Positions 22,736 to 34,760 of a stretch of DNA of 64,000 bases are shown here, piece by piece. Each line of letters begins with the position of its first letter. The stretch's first letter is position 1. This DNA is from Apis mellifera. Its lineage: Eukaryota; Arthropoda; Insecta; Hymenoptera; Apidae. Both the position numbers and the translations under genes were made by a program. The stretch is taken from the NCBI RefSeq assembly GCF_003254395.2, contig NC_037640.1, positions 1,699,501 to 1,763,500 of the forward strand. The letters run 5' to 3'. The notes below the pieces were generated by a model. That model was not told the DNA's origin and did not search any database. It worked only from the letters and a program-made list of their open reading frames with translations.

Positions 22736-23575
22736 ATCGTGGGAAAAGAAATTTCGACGGCGAATTGTTACCGACCGAGTTGCAACTCGCTTTCGTACGC
22801 GTCGATAAAAGAAGAAAGGAAGAGATTTTCTCGTAAGTAAACGCTCGAAGAATGCAAACGCGAAAGCAAAGACGTCAAAAAGCTTTTTCGCGATTCATAG
22901 ATAAAAAATTGTTAACGCGACGATTCTACACGTCCATCCTCGTTGTTCACACTTCGAAAAAACGAAGGAAACGCATATATACGTATACGTATCGTAATCG
23001 TGTGTATCCGTATAACCCTTACTGTTGGCTGAAGAGATAGGAGAGCAAGAGAATTGGGCGAGAGTCGCAAAAATATTAAGATAAAAGCCGCGAAAACGGA
23101 AAACGGAAGCGAGGACGGGAATAAAGAGGCGTAGAGGCGAAAGAACAGGTCCGTTGTATGGAGAAAAGTACAAATAGCCGAGGATGAATGCGCGAGGGGT
23201 TTGCCGGGTACTCATCTTGTAAACTTTTCCCGAAGGGCAGGAAACCTAAAGAGGATATAAAATGAAGGGCGAGAGTGAAGATGGAAGTGAGTGAGAGGAG
23301 GTTCAAGAACCTTGAATTAAAATGCACCGCGTTCCCTCTCTCTCTCTCTCTCTCTTTCTCATGGATTCAGTTTTCTCTTATCCCCGTAGCCAACCGCGAC
23401 CCACCCACCCCTCCGTGGGGGTGCTGCCTTTTCCTGCGAACTTCGACGCATCATTTCAGCTTGGAAAATGACGGGGTTGAAAAGGAAATCTTGGTGAAAA
23501 GACCTCATTCCGTTTCATTTCTGTTTAATGCGGATTCCTCGCGACTTTCTTTTAGATGTCAATGTTAAATACCGC
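22736..23575. promoter_or_regulatory. Large CpG-rich intronic island
   Basis: About 840 bp with many CpGs (GACGGCGAATTGTTACCGACCG, TTTCGTACGCGTCG, AAAGCCGCGAAAACGG) and a plus-strand 5' splice-like CTC|GTAAGTA at about 22832. A minus-strand frame with ATG at 23215 (106 codons) and others overlap it, but none has a recognised domain. Candidates are an alternative promoter, an enhancer or a non-coding RNA exon. Confidence 0.3.
23336..23355 (+). repeat. CT microsatellite
   Basis: About ten CT units within the island; a purine/pyrimidine tract typical of GAGA-like sites on the minus strand. Confidence 0.85.
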
Positions 23576-26500
23576 TGTTAATTCGTACTTTTTCTTTTCC
23601 TTTTCTTTTACGTTAAATATAAGTCAATTCTTTTCTTTTTTCGAGATGGAATAATAAGATAATTTTTAGAGATTGTTGTAATATTTTCAACGATATTAAT
23701 AAAACATTTAAAGAATTCCATATTCTATATTCGTTGATAATTTTTTCTCTAGTCTTTTAATCGAATAATTTTTTTTAATGTTATATAATTTTGCTCAATG
23801 AATTTTTAACACAATCTATTTTCTCGTTTTTATTCTCTTTTATATTATACTAAATTGATGATTTGCTGATTATTTATTTGGAATTTCATTCTTTCTAATC
23901 TATTTATATTTTTTTATTTGTACTAAATATTTTCTTCATAGATTTTTCAATATGTATAAATAATATAAATAGAATTAATATAATTTATAAATAATTAATA
24001 ATAAAGATATTGCATAATTAATGATTCCTGATATCTAAATGGATGAACTATTCTTCAAAGTAAAAACGTCAATATTATTATTCTTTTTTTTATCTATTTT
24101 AATTCAAATTTAATTCAAAATATTGTTTTATTTTATATTTTTATATTAAAAGGAAAAAAATGATCACGAATTAAATATTATAAACAATTAAATATTTATT
24201 TCATTTATAATATTTGTTATTTTAAATTAATAAACAATATTGATAATTTTTAGTATCTTTATTTTAATATAATTATATTTCCATATATTTTACAGCGGTT
24301 TCTATAGCAATGTCAGTCCCTTATCTCATCCTCTTACCATTTAATTCAAAAGAAGCGTTATTAATCATCCACGGCCATAAAATCGTGTTAATTTTCTGAA
24401 TTTTCCTTGCCTTATATAGAAGAAGGAGGTAAATTATTTAAATATAGAAAAGGCAATCGCGATGCTGAAAAGGTTGGGAAGCACTGTTACAGACGATGAA
24501 TAATAATCAGAGGATGCAAAAGAGAAAGAGAGATAGAGAAAGGAAGCAGAGCCAAAATGAAAACATATATCCAACATAAATGCATAACTTCTTAGGCAAC
24601 ATCGTTCGGTTAAACGATAATTGGATTTTTCGTTACTCGAAATTCCAATAATCGATCGTTCCATTAATAGGAGTTCCGATAATTGATGTTTTATGTATTA
24701 TATAATATTAATAACGCATTTATTGTTTAAAGGAAATTTCGTTTTGAAAGAGTTATCATCAATTTTATTTTTAATTCTATATAGTTTATAATTCAATAAT
24801 ATCGTACAATTTTTAAAATTTTTCTTAATAATAAAGTTTCATATTATTTTAACATTTTATATTTTGTATTTTTTTTCTGTCGTACATCAGTAATTTCTTG
24901 CAATTAGATAAAGTATTTATTATCTATCTATTAGTTAAATTTTGATAATTAATATTTGTGTAATGCTTGATTTTGATTTCATTTTGGTTCGTATTGAGAA
25001 TATCTTCATAAACCTTATGATCTCATCAAAACATACTATTAATAAATCTTCTACTATTAGGTAACCTGCATAGAATCTACTTGTGCATATCTAATGCTAT
25101 AGTAGCCGAATATAGAAACAAGTGATGAAATTAGAAATACTTTCGATATAAGTAACTGTAATAGTTCTGTAAGTAACAATCGAGTTGATTCTACGAGTGA
25201 AAAACTACGTAGAATAAAATTGAATTTTCTTTTCGAGTAAAAACAAGTTTGAAAAATGTTCAAATGCATTAAGTAATTATAATTGGCTATTTTAATCGGT
25301 TCGATACGAATGAATCATAGATAAGTGATAAGGTTACTACGTGGAAATAAGCAAAAAAAGTAAAAAATACAAAAAAATGAATTTTTTGTTTTATATTCCT
25401 ATTGAATATTTTTCTATGTAAAATTTTGACGTTATTTTAATGCGTATCTGTTAAAAAAATAAAATGCATTTTTATTATTTTTTGGAATTTTAATATCATA
25501 TTATTTTTATTTTATATTGTGAAAAAATTTTAATTTGATTTTCTATTTATAAACTACATATCGATCGATTGAAGATGAGTAATTATTACAATATTTATTT
25601 GATAATGTTTTTTAATAATTCTAATTATGTATAATGTAATTACGTATAAAATAAAAAAGAAAAATAATCCAACGTTTACACATGGCATGATTTGAATAGA
25701 ACAGTGAAGTTATTAGGTTTAATGAAAGCAAAAAATAATTTATAACTCTGAAAATATTAATTTTTCTTTTTTTTTTTTTGATTCCCACTCTAAAAATTAT
25801 AAATCTTTTTTTGTTATATTATTTATATAATATTTAATGTTTTTAAAGATGTATTAATATTTTCATAATTAAAAAAAATATAATATTAGTGTCTGAATAT
25901 TTTTGGAAATTTATAGAGAATATACTGTGTTTCAAAATGTTCAGAATATTTCACAATATTTCATCACTTGAACACAGATAAATCTAAATATTCATTTTCT
26001 ATTCTGTTCAGAATTGATTTTTATATTTTTACTCATTTTGACAGTCTATCTTGTCATTTTTGACTAAAAATTTCAACAGAAACTGAGAAAACTTACTTAC
26101 ACGTTTGTAATTTGCCACAAAATTATCTCAATCAAAATATTTCCAATATTTCTCTTAGAACAAAAGAAAAATATTTGCTCCAATATTTACATTGAGATTA
26201 AAGCTTTTAATAAATTTGATTGTTCTATTATATCTTTTTATTTATTGTCTCACTTAAAAAAATAATAAAATATTTACCAAAATTATACAAATATCATTTT
26301 TTTTTCTTTTTGATATTTACACTTCACTATCGATTTTATTTCGATTGGAATAAGACAAATGATTTAACAACGAGTTTAATAAGAGTGTAATATTACTATT
26401 ATAAAAATGAAACAACATTATACGAATTTCCTTAATTAAATTTTTATAATTCCACAACTTTCTTCTAACTAATCCATATAGCTATTTTCTCAAAAATCGA

Positions 26501-27135
26501 AAAGACACGTCTCAAGAATCATCATTTTGAAACAATAAACGAATGTCTTTAAGAAGATTAAAATCAGAAACATTTTAACAATGTCATCGAGAAACAAACA
26601 AAGAGGATAATATATTTCTTTCGTAAAAAGAAAAGATCTATATTTTTTTAGACATTATCTATGGATATATTTATTATTACCACTGTGTTATTTATCGTTG
26701 AAATTGTAGCTGTATAAATAAATTCCAGATCAATATTAAATAATTTAAAATTACTCCGATATCTATTAATATAACTGCATGATTGCAAATGATTAAAGAC
26801 ACGAATAACCTCATATACGTATGATTACACTCCAATTACGAGCATTTGTAGATCAATATTCACCGATCGAGAGATTGTGAAAAAACATATTTAACCTAGA
26901 AAAGTGTAGAGCTTAATGATATGTTATTTTAAAAAGAGGAAGTTAGCTAAATAAAAGATACGTATAATTTTGAATTTTTTTTTTTTTTTTTTTTATCTCT
27001 TAATGCGTACAGTTTCGTCAAATGGGCGTTTTCTTCCAAATATAATATCGAGTCTCGCTTATCAGTTACGCCCATTTTGTGTTATTCGACGCAGGATGTA
27101 CGGAACGAAATGCTGTTAAGTTAAAAAATTTAAGG
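23576..27135. other. AT-rich non-coding stretch
   Basis: No gene. A diverged GGTAATTCCACGTG-family fragment lies at 25315-25360 (AGGTTACTACGTGGAAATAA). A mildly richer patch at 24290-24660 has a minus frame without recognisable features. A poly-T run is at about 26974-26993. Confidence 0.55.
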
Positions 27136-27365
27136 GATGATTCTAAAATAAAAATGGAAAAATGTGCGTCGAAGCTTATTTTTCAAATTAACTTGTTAAT
27201 TTTGCATTGCAATAAAGCAAAAAGGGGATAGAGTTATATTTTATCCTTCCTTTTTGCTTTTTATCTCAATGTAAAATTAAAATATTCATGATTTGAAAAA
27301 TAAATTCCAATTAATATTTCTGCATACGAACGTCTCTGTTTGTCATTTTTTATATTAAAGTCGTC
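27136..27365. repeat. Long fold-back element of about 230 bp
   Basis: TTATTTTTCAAAT (27176-27188) is a perfect complement of ATTTGAAAAATAA (27291-27303). TTAATTTTGCATTG (27196-27209) pairs with CAATGTAAAATTAA (27267-27280) with one mismatch, and GCAAAAAGG (27217-27225) pairs with CCTTTTTGC (27249-27257). The loop is about 23 nt. Weaker complementarity extends to about 27136 and 27365. The arms are colinear for more than 55 bp, so this is a real inverted duplication, consistent with a fold-back MITE or a hairpin RNA source. Confidence 0.8.
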
Positions 27366-28641
27366 CAAAATCTCTGTACATTATCACGAGTGTTTGCACA
27401 AAGATTTAATTTTAATGATACACGAGTATGTCTATATTGGATAAATGATTAATTTTTGGAATAATGATAAATATAGAATTGTCTCGTAAAAAAAAAAGAA
27501 AAAAATATCTTTTGTCATAAAAATTGAAAAAAGAAACGAAAAATATATTTCTTTTAATAAAAAAAAATAAAAAATCTTGTTATATTGTCGACGTTAAATG
27601 AATTAACGTAGAACGAAATTGAAGTTATTTCTTCTTTCAATTTAATTATTCTTTCGTTTGTATCTGTTTCACAAACAACGTGTTCGTTAAAGCATCATTT
27701 TAACAACTAAACTACAATTTAAATAATAAATCTTAATCAATATGTGTTGCATATGTTATTGTTATATTATATAATGTTACATTAATTAATTAATTACTTT
27801 TTAAAAATAATATTACTGGTATTTCAAATATTTAATATTAGTATTTGCCATTTTTAGATGCTGTAATTAATTGTTATAATTAATTTAAATTTACAGTGGA
27901 TGTATTTATTCATAAAACGTGATTTTAATTAAAGCAAATAAATATACACTTTCAAAATAAAATTCCATCATTAAAAAAATTTAATATTGTTAACACCTTT
28001 AAGCTCATACTCGTGATATAAGAATAATAAATATAAATAATTGTTTATTTTTTTCCACATTTATCTCGAAAAATTATGGTAGTTTATTATCAAACTTGTG
28101 TAAGATATTTATCATGTTTATCTCCTTTATCATTGTTCGTAATTACTCATAATTCATTAAGAATTATTCAAAGAATTTATTACAAAAACTTGAAAACAAA
28201 ATTTTTAGGTGTTAAAATGTTAAATAAATTTATTAAGTGTTTCACAAAACATAAATAAATATTCAGTAATTTCATGGAAGAAAATATTCAGCCATAAATT
28301 TTGGATTTTTTATCTCCTAATAATTTATTAATCGATAATTTATTTTTATAAAATAAAATGTAAATGTAAATTTAAATTTTATAATTTTAAATTTAATTTT
28401 TATAATTATTTAGAACTTGTGATTTTATCTATATTCAATTAATCACGCAATATAATAAATAAATAAATTTATAAGTTTATTATAAGTTTTACTTGTTATC
28501 AAAATTGTTAAATATAAACTTATTTTTATCGAATGATTTCTTGGTCAATTAACAAGCAAATGAAAATATCAAAACCACAACGATAACATTATTTTTGTTA
28601 TCCGATATAATTATTTCTGCATTCGTTTTAAAATGCGTATT
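27366..28641. other. AT-rich non-coding stretch
   Basis: No gene; the 60-codon plus frame at 28076-28258 has no recognisable features. Confidence 0.6.
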
Positions 28642-28800
28642 TCTTTAATATTTATCTGTATTTTTTTTTTATTTATAGAAAAAGAAAAAATTTAATATTA
28701 ATATTTATCTTTAATTAATCTTTATCTTATCTTTAATTATCTATAATTAATCTTTAATATTTATCTGTATTTTTTTTTTATTTATAGAAAAAGAGAAAAA
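28642..28800 (+). repeat. Duplicated 50-bp unit, period 109 bp
   Basis: The block starting TCTTTAATATTTATCTGTAT and ending TTTATAGAAAAAGARAAAAA occurs at 28642-28690 and 28751-28800. The spacer is itself built of TCTTTAATTA and TCTTTATCTTA variants. Confidence 0.85.
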
Positions 28801-30101
28801 GGACAAGAATTCATAAAAATGAGCAGAAAATAAAAGAATAAATATCAAACGAGAGATTAATCCCTTCAAAATATTTTTTTTAACCTTTTAATAATCGATA
28901 TAGTAAATAATACTTATACTTTAGTTAGTTATTAAATAACTATATAATAATAAATGAATATTTTTTTTATTATTAATAATATTAATAATAATAACTTGTC
29001 GTTAATAAATATTATTAATTTATTATTAATTTATTTATTATTAGTAATAATATTTATTATGAAAAATTATATTTTTTACTTATTAACTCTTTTACTAAAA
29101 TTAATAATTAATAATCTAATAATTATTACGCATTTATAACGTAATTACCATCAATTTATAAAAATAAATAAAAAAAAGAATTATTTCTAAACAAAATTTT
29201 GTTCTTTATTAATAATAATTACGATAATATAATAATATGAATTATAATAAACTGAAAAAATAAACTGAAACTAATTTTCAAAGTAAAATATTATTTTGTA
29301 TCATTGAATTAAAAAAATTCGTTGAAATTAATTAAAAACTAAATAAAAATTAATATTTTCTTATACAGAATTTAATATTTTTCGATTCTTTCGTGTAAAA
29401 AATATAGTATTCCATTAAAAAAAAAAAATAACAAAAATTGATCTTAAAATTGATCAAATATTTGCACTGATAAAGATATGTATATATCATTGTACAATAT
29501 TCTCCTTTCGAATCATGCAATTCTTATATAAAAATCTTTTTATTATATTTTAAAAATTACACGAAATAACTTCGACTTATATAATTTAATTGAATTTAAG
29601 TTCTAATTTAAAGATTTTTTCACGGCAATTAATATACAGAAAAATTAAAAACTTTATAATTATACATATGATTTACAATGCATGAATCACTTCAAAAAAT
29701 AAATATCGTGCATTCATCAAGCGATAAATTTATATTTAAATCTACTTAAGTATATTGAAATTTAAAAATTCCTAAAAGAGATGAACGTATCAATAATCGT
29801 AAAATCTTGACCGATTGGAATCATTGAAAATCTCAATCATTTTACTCGCATTATTCATTTTATCAATTTGATTTCTGCACTTCGCGAAGAGTGCGAGATA
29901 GATAGTACAGCAGAAGCAGATTAACTCTCTCAAGAGTTTCGAATTCCTTTGAGACTTTCGAGAGACTATTTATTGAAACTTTCAATACTTGAAAAACCAT
30001 CAATTTCAGAGATTTTAAAGGAAGATTTTTGAAAATCTTTAAATGATTTCAAGCATATCTACAATCTATTTAATATATGTATCCTTAAATCCTTAAAATA
30101 A
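28801..30101. other. AT-rich non-coding stretch
   Basis: No gene. Very AT-rich between 28900 and 29160, built largely of TAATAATATT words. Confidence 0.6.
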
Positions 30102-30114
30102 ATGGTGTCTCTAA

Positions 30115-30265
30115 AATATATAATATATATTTATATATTTTATATATTATATATTATATATTATATATTATATATTATATATTATGTGTTATATATATTT
30201 TATTATATTATATTTTATTATATTATATATATTTATATATATTATATTTATATTATATATATATA
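30115..30265 (+). repeat. TATAT/ATATTATAT-rich array
   Basis: Imperfect arrays of ATATT and TATATA words of about 150 bp. The Ile/Tyr-rich frame through it is an artefact of the repeat. Confidence 0.85.
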
Positions 30266-30399
30266 CAATAAAATTATACCATTAATAAGATTGATGATGA
30301 TAAATAGAGACAATCTGTAAAAGGTTATAAGAGGCGAAAATAGGGGAAAAGAAAGACCTAATTTAATACAACGTTTAATAGTATACTCTTAATGTTTCG

Positions 30400-30660
30400 A
30401 AAGGGTCAGCTTGTAATTAGCTGGAAGAGGTTGGCATATTGCGCATCAAGTTTCTCAAGGAAACGGAGTTGCCGCGGATTAGAGCAAGTTGTGTACACAA
30501 ATGTGGCACGAAGCTAGGTCAGACGTGCAATTTGTTTCTTCAGGGTCGTGCGCGGCTACCACGAAATAACCTCGACAGTTTTTCTAGCACCGTGACATAC
30601 ACATGCGTATTTACTTATTATTCGTGAAGGTATAACGTATAGGATATCTCCGAAATCAGC
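30400..30660. promoter_or_regulatory. CpG-containing intronic island
   Basis: Contains GAAACGGAGTTGCCGCGG, GTGGCACGAAGCTAGG and GGGTCGTGCGCGGCTACCACG. A 62-codon plus frame has no recognised domain. Possible regulatory element. Confidence 0.2.
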
Positions 30661-31735
30661 CGGATGATGTTTTTGCAGATGAAAAAATAATAATGTCGAA
30701 AAAGGAAAAAGAATGGCATTTTTAAAGCTTCGTTTTCAAACGGATGAAGTTTGAAAAATCTTTCTAAGTGAAATTGGTTTATTTCTAGATATGGTTAGTT
30801 ACGAATAATAAACAAAACGTATGGAATAAAATCTTTTCATTTAGAGAAAATTGAATGATTGATTCGATTTTATGTTTAAATTCCACAATTAAATTAAATA
30901 TTATTCTCTCTTTTTTTTCATTTATTTATTTTCGATGAAACTTAACTTAGATATAATCTCATGTTTACTTGGATCTTCATGAGGAATATTATTCTACTAA
31001 ATTAAATTATTTCTATGATATAGTAAACTTAGCACTAAATCTATATACTAAACCTAACTCAAACTTGATACAAACTTAATCCAAACTTTATCGGAACATA
31101 AAATCAAACTTTTAAAAAATGGACACAGGATGTTAATATATTCGTGGAGAGAAGAAAAAAATACGAAAGTTGCGACAAAAATGTCGGTTAAGATTTATTT
31201 ATTAAATTATAAACAATTTACATTAAATGAAACCAAACTTAAATAGAAATAATTCCCTTTCACACACCCTTGCATCTAATTCGATCTTAAATTGCTTATA
31301 ACTGAATAAATAAAGTAATAAATAATTAAAATACAATAAAAAAGTTCAGATATTTTACTATAATTTTTGAAAATATTATTTATTTGAAGAAATTTTATAA
31401 TTAGAATTTTTCAACGTAATAATGAGAAATTTCATTCAAAATTCGATTCAATTATATATAATTGAAAAAAATATATATATATGTATAAAATTAAATGTGT
31501 TAATAAATAAATCTCGATCAACATTTTTTATATTGCAACTTTCTTCTTCTCTAAAATATTCAAAATTCTTCAAAACGTTCCACAAATATATTATATATAA
31601 TATATAAATAAATATAAATTAAATAATATTAAATATATTATATATAACATTCTGTTGAATTGTTAACAATTCTGTTAAGAATTGTTATTTGGGGACATAC
31701 AGATAATACTTCTGCTGGAAAAGTAGGAAAAAACA
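30661..31735. other. AT-rich stretch with inverted motif-family copies
   Basis: GGATGTTAATATATTCGTGG begins at 31128 and a related forward copy, TCCACAAATATATTA, is at 31579-31593. No gene. Confidence 0.5.
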
Positions 31736-31925
31736 CTTTGTATATGATATATACAATCGAGGCGAGTGCTTTTAGAAACCAGAAGCTAACCTATTCTTGC
31801 GTCAAGTTTGTACAAGAACGTTGCGGATGAAAACAAACTATATACTACCGAGTTCGGTAAATTTGCTTTTTTAACTCTGCAAGCAATGACATAGTGAATT
31901 TCCGTTTTCGCGCAATGTCAAATAT
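31736..31925. promoter_or_regulatory. Small GC-richer island
   Basis: Segments GAGGCGAGTGCTTTTAG and CGTTGCGGATG stand out. No frame or RNA structure was recognised. Confidence 0.15.
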
Positions 31926-33964
31926 TAGTACGCATATATTAAAAAAATTTACATCCAATTTTTTTCCAACAATTTTGACTTTGTCCAACGAAAATCACAA
32001 ATCCCTATTTCATGTTTGTCTAACATATAAGATCGTATGAGGACAAGTATATGAATGTATACTTGTATTGAAATTTACATAATACATATACATTAAAATA
32101 TAATGTGTAATTATGTATAATAAAAATTTGAATATTTAAGTGCATTTAGACAAATATAATTTTCCAATTTGTAAATAACAATAGCAAATAACATGATTTT
32201 GATTAATCTTTAAAAAGTATGTTATTATTACATATATTAATAAATATGATTCATAATATACCGATTTTCACTGAAAAATTTTTTAAATTTACAAATGGCA
32301 GTTGTGAAATGAATAATATTATTTATTTTATTTAAATTGATATCTTTTCTTGTTTATATTTTATGATAATGGTTATAAGATGTGTTATTAAAGATTTATT
32401 AATTGTAAATAACAAAAAAAATTTTTTCCATTAACTTTACGAAAAATATTTCGAGATCTATCGTCGGATTTTTCAAAAATTCGTGAAATACAAATAATTA
32501 CGTTATTGAAAATCTATCAACGAAAAAATCATGGAATATCCAATCTTTTAACTTCATGTTGCTTATCGTGTATAATAATTATTATCCCAATAGTTGTGAA
32601 CAATATTTTAGAAAAATTTATAAAATCAAATATGATGATGACATTTCTTATATTATTGTTAAATTAATATTAAAAAATTAAAAATTGAACTTGATTATTT
32701 ATCAATAAGATCTTTTAAAACGTATCATTTAAAATGTTTAATATTGAATGTATGTAAATTTTGGAAAGTCTGGAACATTGAATTAACTCAATTTATTCAA
32801 ACGAAGAAACTTAATTTCAAAACTTAATTTGAAGATCAAGAACAGTATTCCAAGTTCATATATTATAAAATTACATTAGAGTAAAACACGAATACACTAA
32901 TTACACACATGTATCTTCGATACATATGTATATATATATATATTCAAGACCATGACCTTTAACATTTAATCAATTAATTGCTGTATTGATGTAATATTTT
33001 CAAGGTAACAAGATAACAAGTTAAACACGTTCGTTCACAAGACAGTAATTTATTCTGCAATTTATCGTAATTTTCATTATTAACGTTTCCAAGACATTTT
33101 CAACTTTATTAGCTAAACATTTAAACCCGATAACATCGCAAATTAATTAAATTGATCGTATATTAACCATAATTTCGAAAAACAATTAGAAAGAAAATTA
33201 CTTTTGATTATACTATATCATCGATAAAAATAGATTGCGTGACTATTAATTCTTGGACGTGGATAAATAAATATATGGTATGTAAAAAGAGAATACGAAA
33301 TACGAAATAAAAAGAGAATTATATTGACGATTTATATCTATTATCTAAATACGTGTTATTCGCCTTTTTTTTTTTTTTTTTTTTTTTTAACTAATAATCG
33401 CTTTTCCTCGATATTGAAACAAGTGAATGACCGTAGGATAAAAATGCATTAATATCAACGTCGCGTGAAATCACACGTGATATTTCTAGTGTGAGCCATA
33501 GATTGATTTCCATTGTCTCTTTTTATCTTCTAGTATTTAATGTCGCATTAACTGCTTACCTGTAATGTTATTAGTGACATCAAGAAGGATTACAACTTAT
33601 AGATTATAAGTACAGTGAAGAATAAAAGTTTTCTTACAAGAAATTCTACAATCCAAAAATTTTAATTTTAATTTTGTATAATTTTTTTTTATTTTATTTT
33701 TTTTTTTTTTTACAATAACGTAATAAATACATATGCAATTCCTATCAATATATTATTTTGTTGAAATAATTCACAAAATTTTAAGATTCAGTTATAAATA
33801 AAAAAAAAAAGTTTATTTTTTGAAACAAATTTTTTTATCTTTAATGAAACTTCTTGGTAAAAGGTTATGAACCACTTATATGAAGCCCTTTTTTCCTCAG
33901 CAGAATATCAGTTGAAAGAATACCAAGACTCAAAGTTTTAGGGTTCTTTAAATATTCTGTAATG
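31926..33964. other. AT-rich non-coding stretch
   Basis: No gene. A poly-T run lies at about 33367-33388. A slightly richer patch at 33420-33600 contains AACGTCGCGTGAAATCACACG. Confidence 0.55.
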
Positions 33965-34130
33965 ACATAAGATAGAGAAAAGTTTCAAATTACAAAATGT
34001 TCGAACTTAGTGTTCTATCATCTCTCTGTTATAAAAAAAAAAAAGAAAAAATTCTGAGACAAAGTTGTACTTAAAACTTGATAAAATGTTAAAAATTTTA
34101 AGGGTTGATTTTACCCTTTCAAATTACTAA
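33965..34130 (+). repeat. Old interspersed repeat, copy 2
   Basis: Homologous to 20420-20575. The flank on the left (33840-33964) reads differently, so the element's full extent is unclear. The minus-strand frame to its right (34214-34429) is not recognised but could be part of the same mobile element. Confidence 0.6.
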
Positions 34131-34419
34131 AAATATTCAATGCATAATTCATTATGTTGCACATATATACGTAAATTTTCATCATTTTGAGCTAAATACA
34201 TTTCTTTATAAAATCATACATCCATTGCAAACAAATTATAATAATATGCTGCATTGCGCATGAAAGCACATTTCATGTAAAAAAATTCTCTATTATATTC
34301 TTTTAAATATCCTCCTTTTGTGTAAATTTTAAAAATCATCATTTTCATTTTATTTTTTAAATTGCCTGTAAAGTGAGCCTCAACCAGAGAGATATTTCTG
34401 CGTCCCTTTCTATCTCCAT
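34131..34419. other. Unclassified stretch with a minus-strand open frame
   Basis: A minus frame of about 70 codons ends at 34214 and contains a Lys/Met/Tyr-rich sequence (KMKMMIFKIYTKGGYLKEYN). It has no ATG at its start and no recognised family. It lies beside an interspersed repeat and may be a decayed mobile-element remnant. Confidence 0.1.
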
Positions 34420-34760
34420 CTAAACCCACGAAATACGCTATAACAGCCTGTACACGTCTTACTCTATATCTTCTAAATCCAAAGAGCTGCTATGCGAGGT
34501 TTCATATCGCGTTACCAACATTGTTGACCTTGACCGCAATGTCATTTTTGATCCAGTCGACTTAGCTATCAGGTAATTACATAACGAAAGATAAATTAGA
34601 TCTAACAAGATAAATTTGGATTCACGGGTCACTTTTTAAACAAAGTGCAACGCACTAACAAACGCGACTACTTCAAGGGTAAACATTATTATCTGTACAT
34701 ACCGTCTGCATATCGCTATATGAATACACGCGATAAAATTCTTGATCATGTGCAACGTGA
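34420..34760. promoter_or_regulatory. GC-richer island with a nuclear-receptor-type site
   Basis: TGACCTTGA at 34525-34533 is the complement of TCAAGGTCA, the extended half-site bound by FTZ-F1 and ERR-type receptors. It lies in a richer island (GAGCTGCTATGCGAGG, CATATCGCGTTACC). A single 9-bp match is weak evidence of function. Confidence 0.2.

Noticed and set aside
22895..23215. Minus frame of 106 codons starting with ATG
   Set aside because: No recognisable domain and overlapping open frames; likely chance in a stop-poor island.
30102..30320. Tyr/Ile-rich plus frame
   Set aside because: Lies on the TATAT array.
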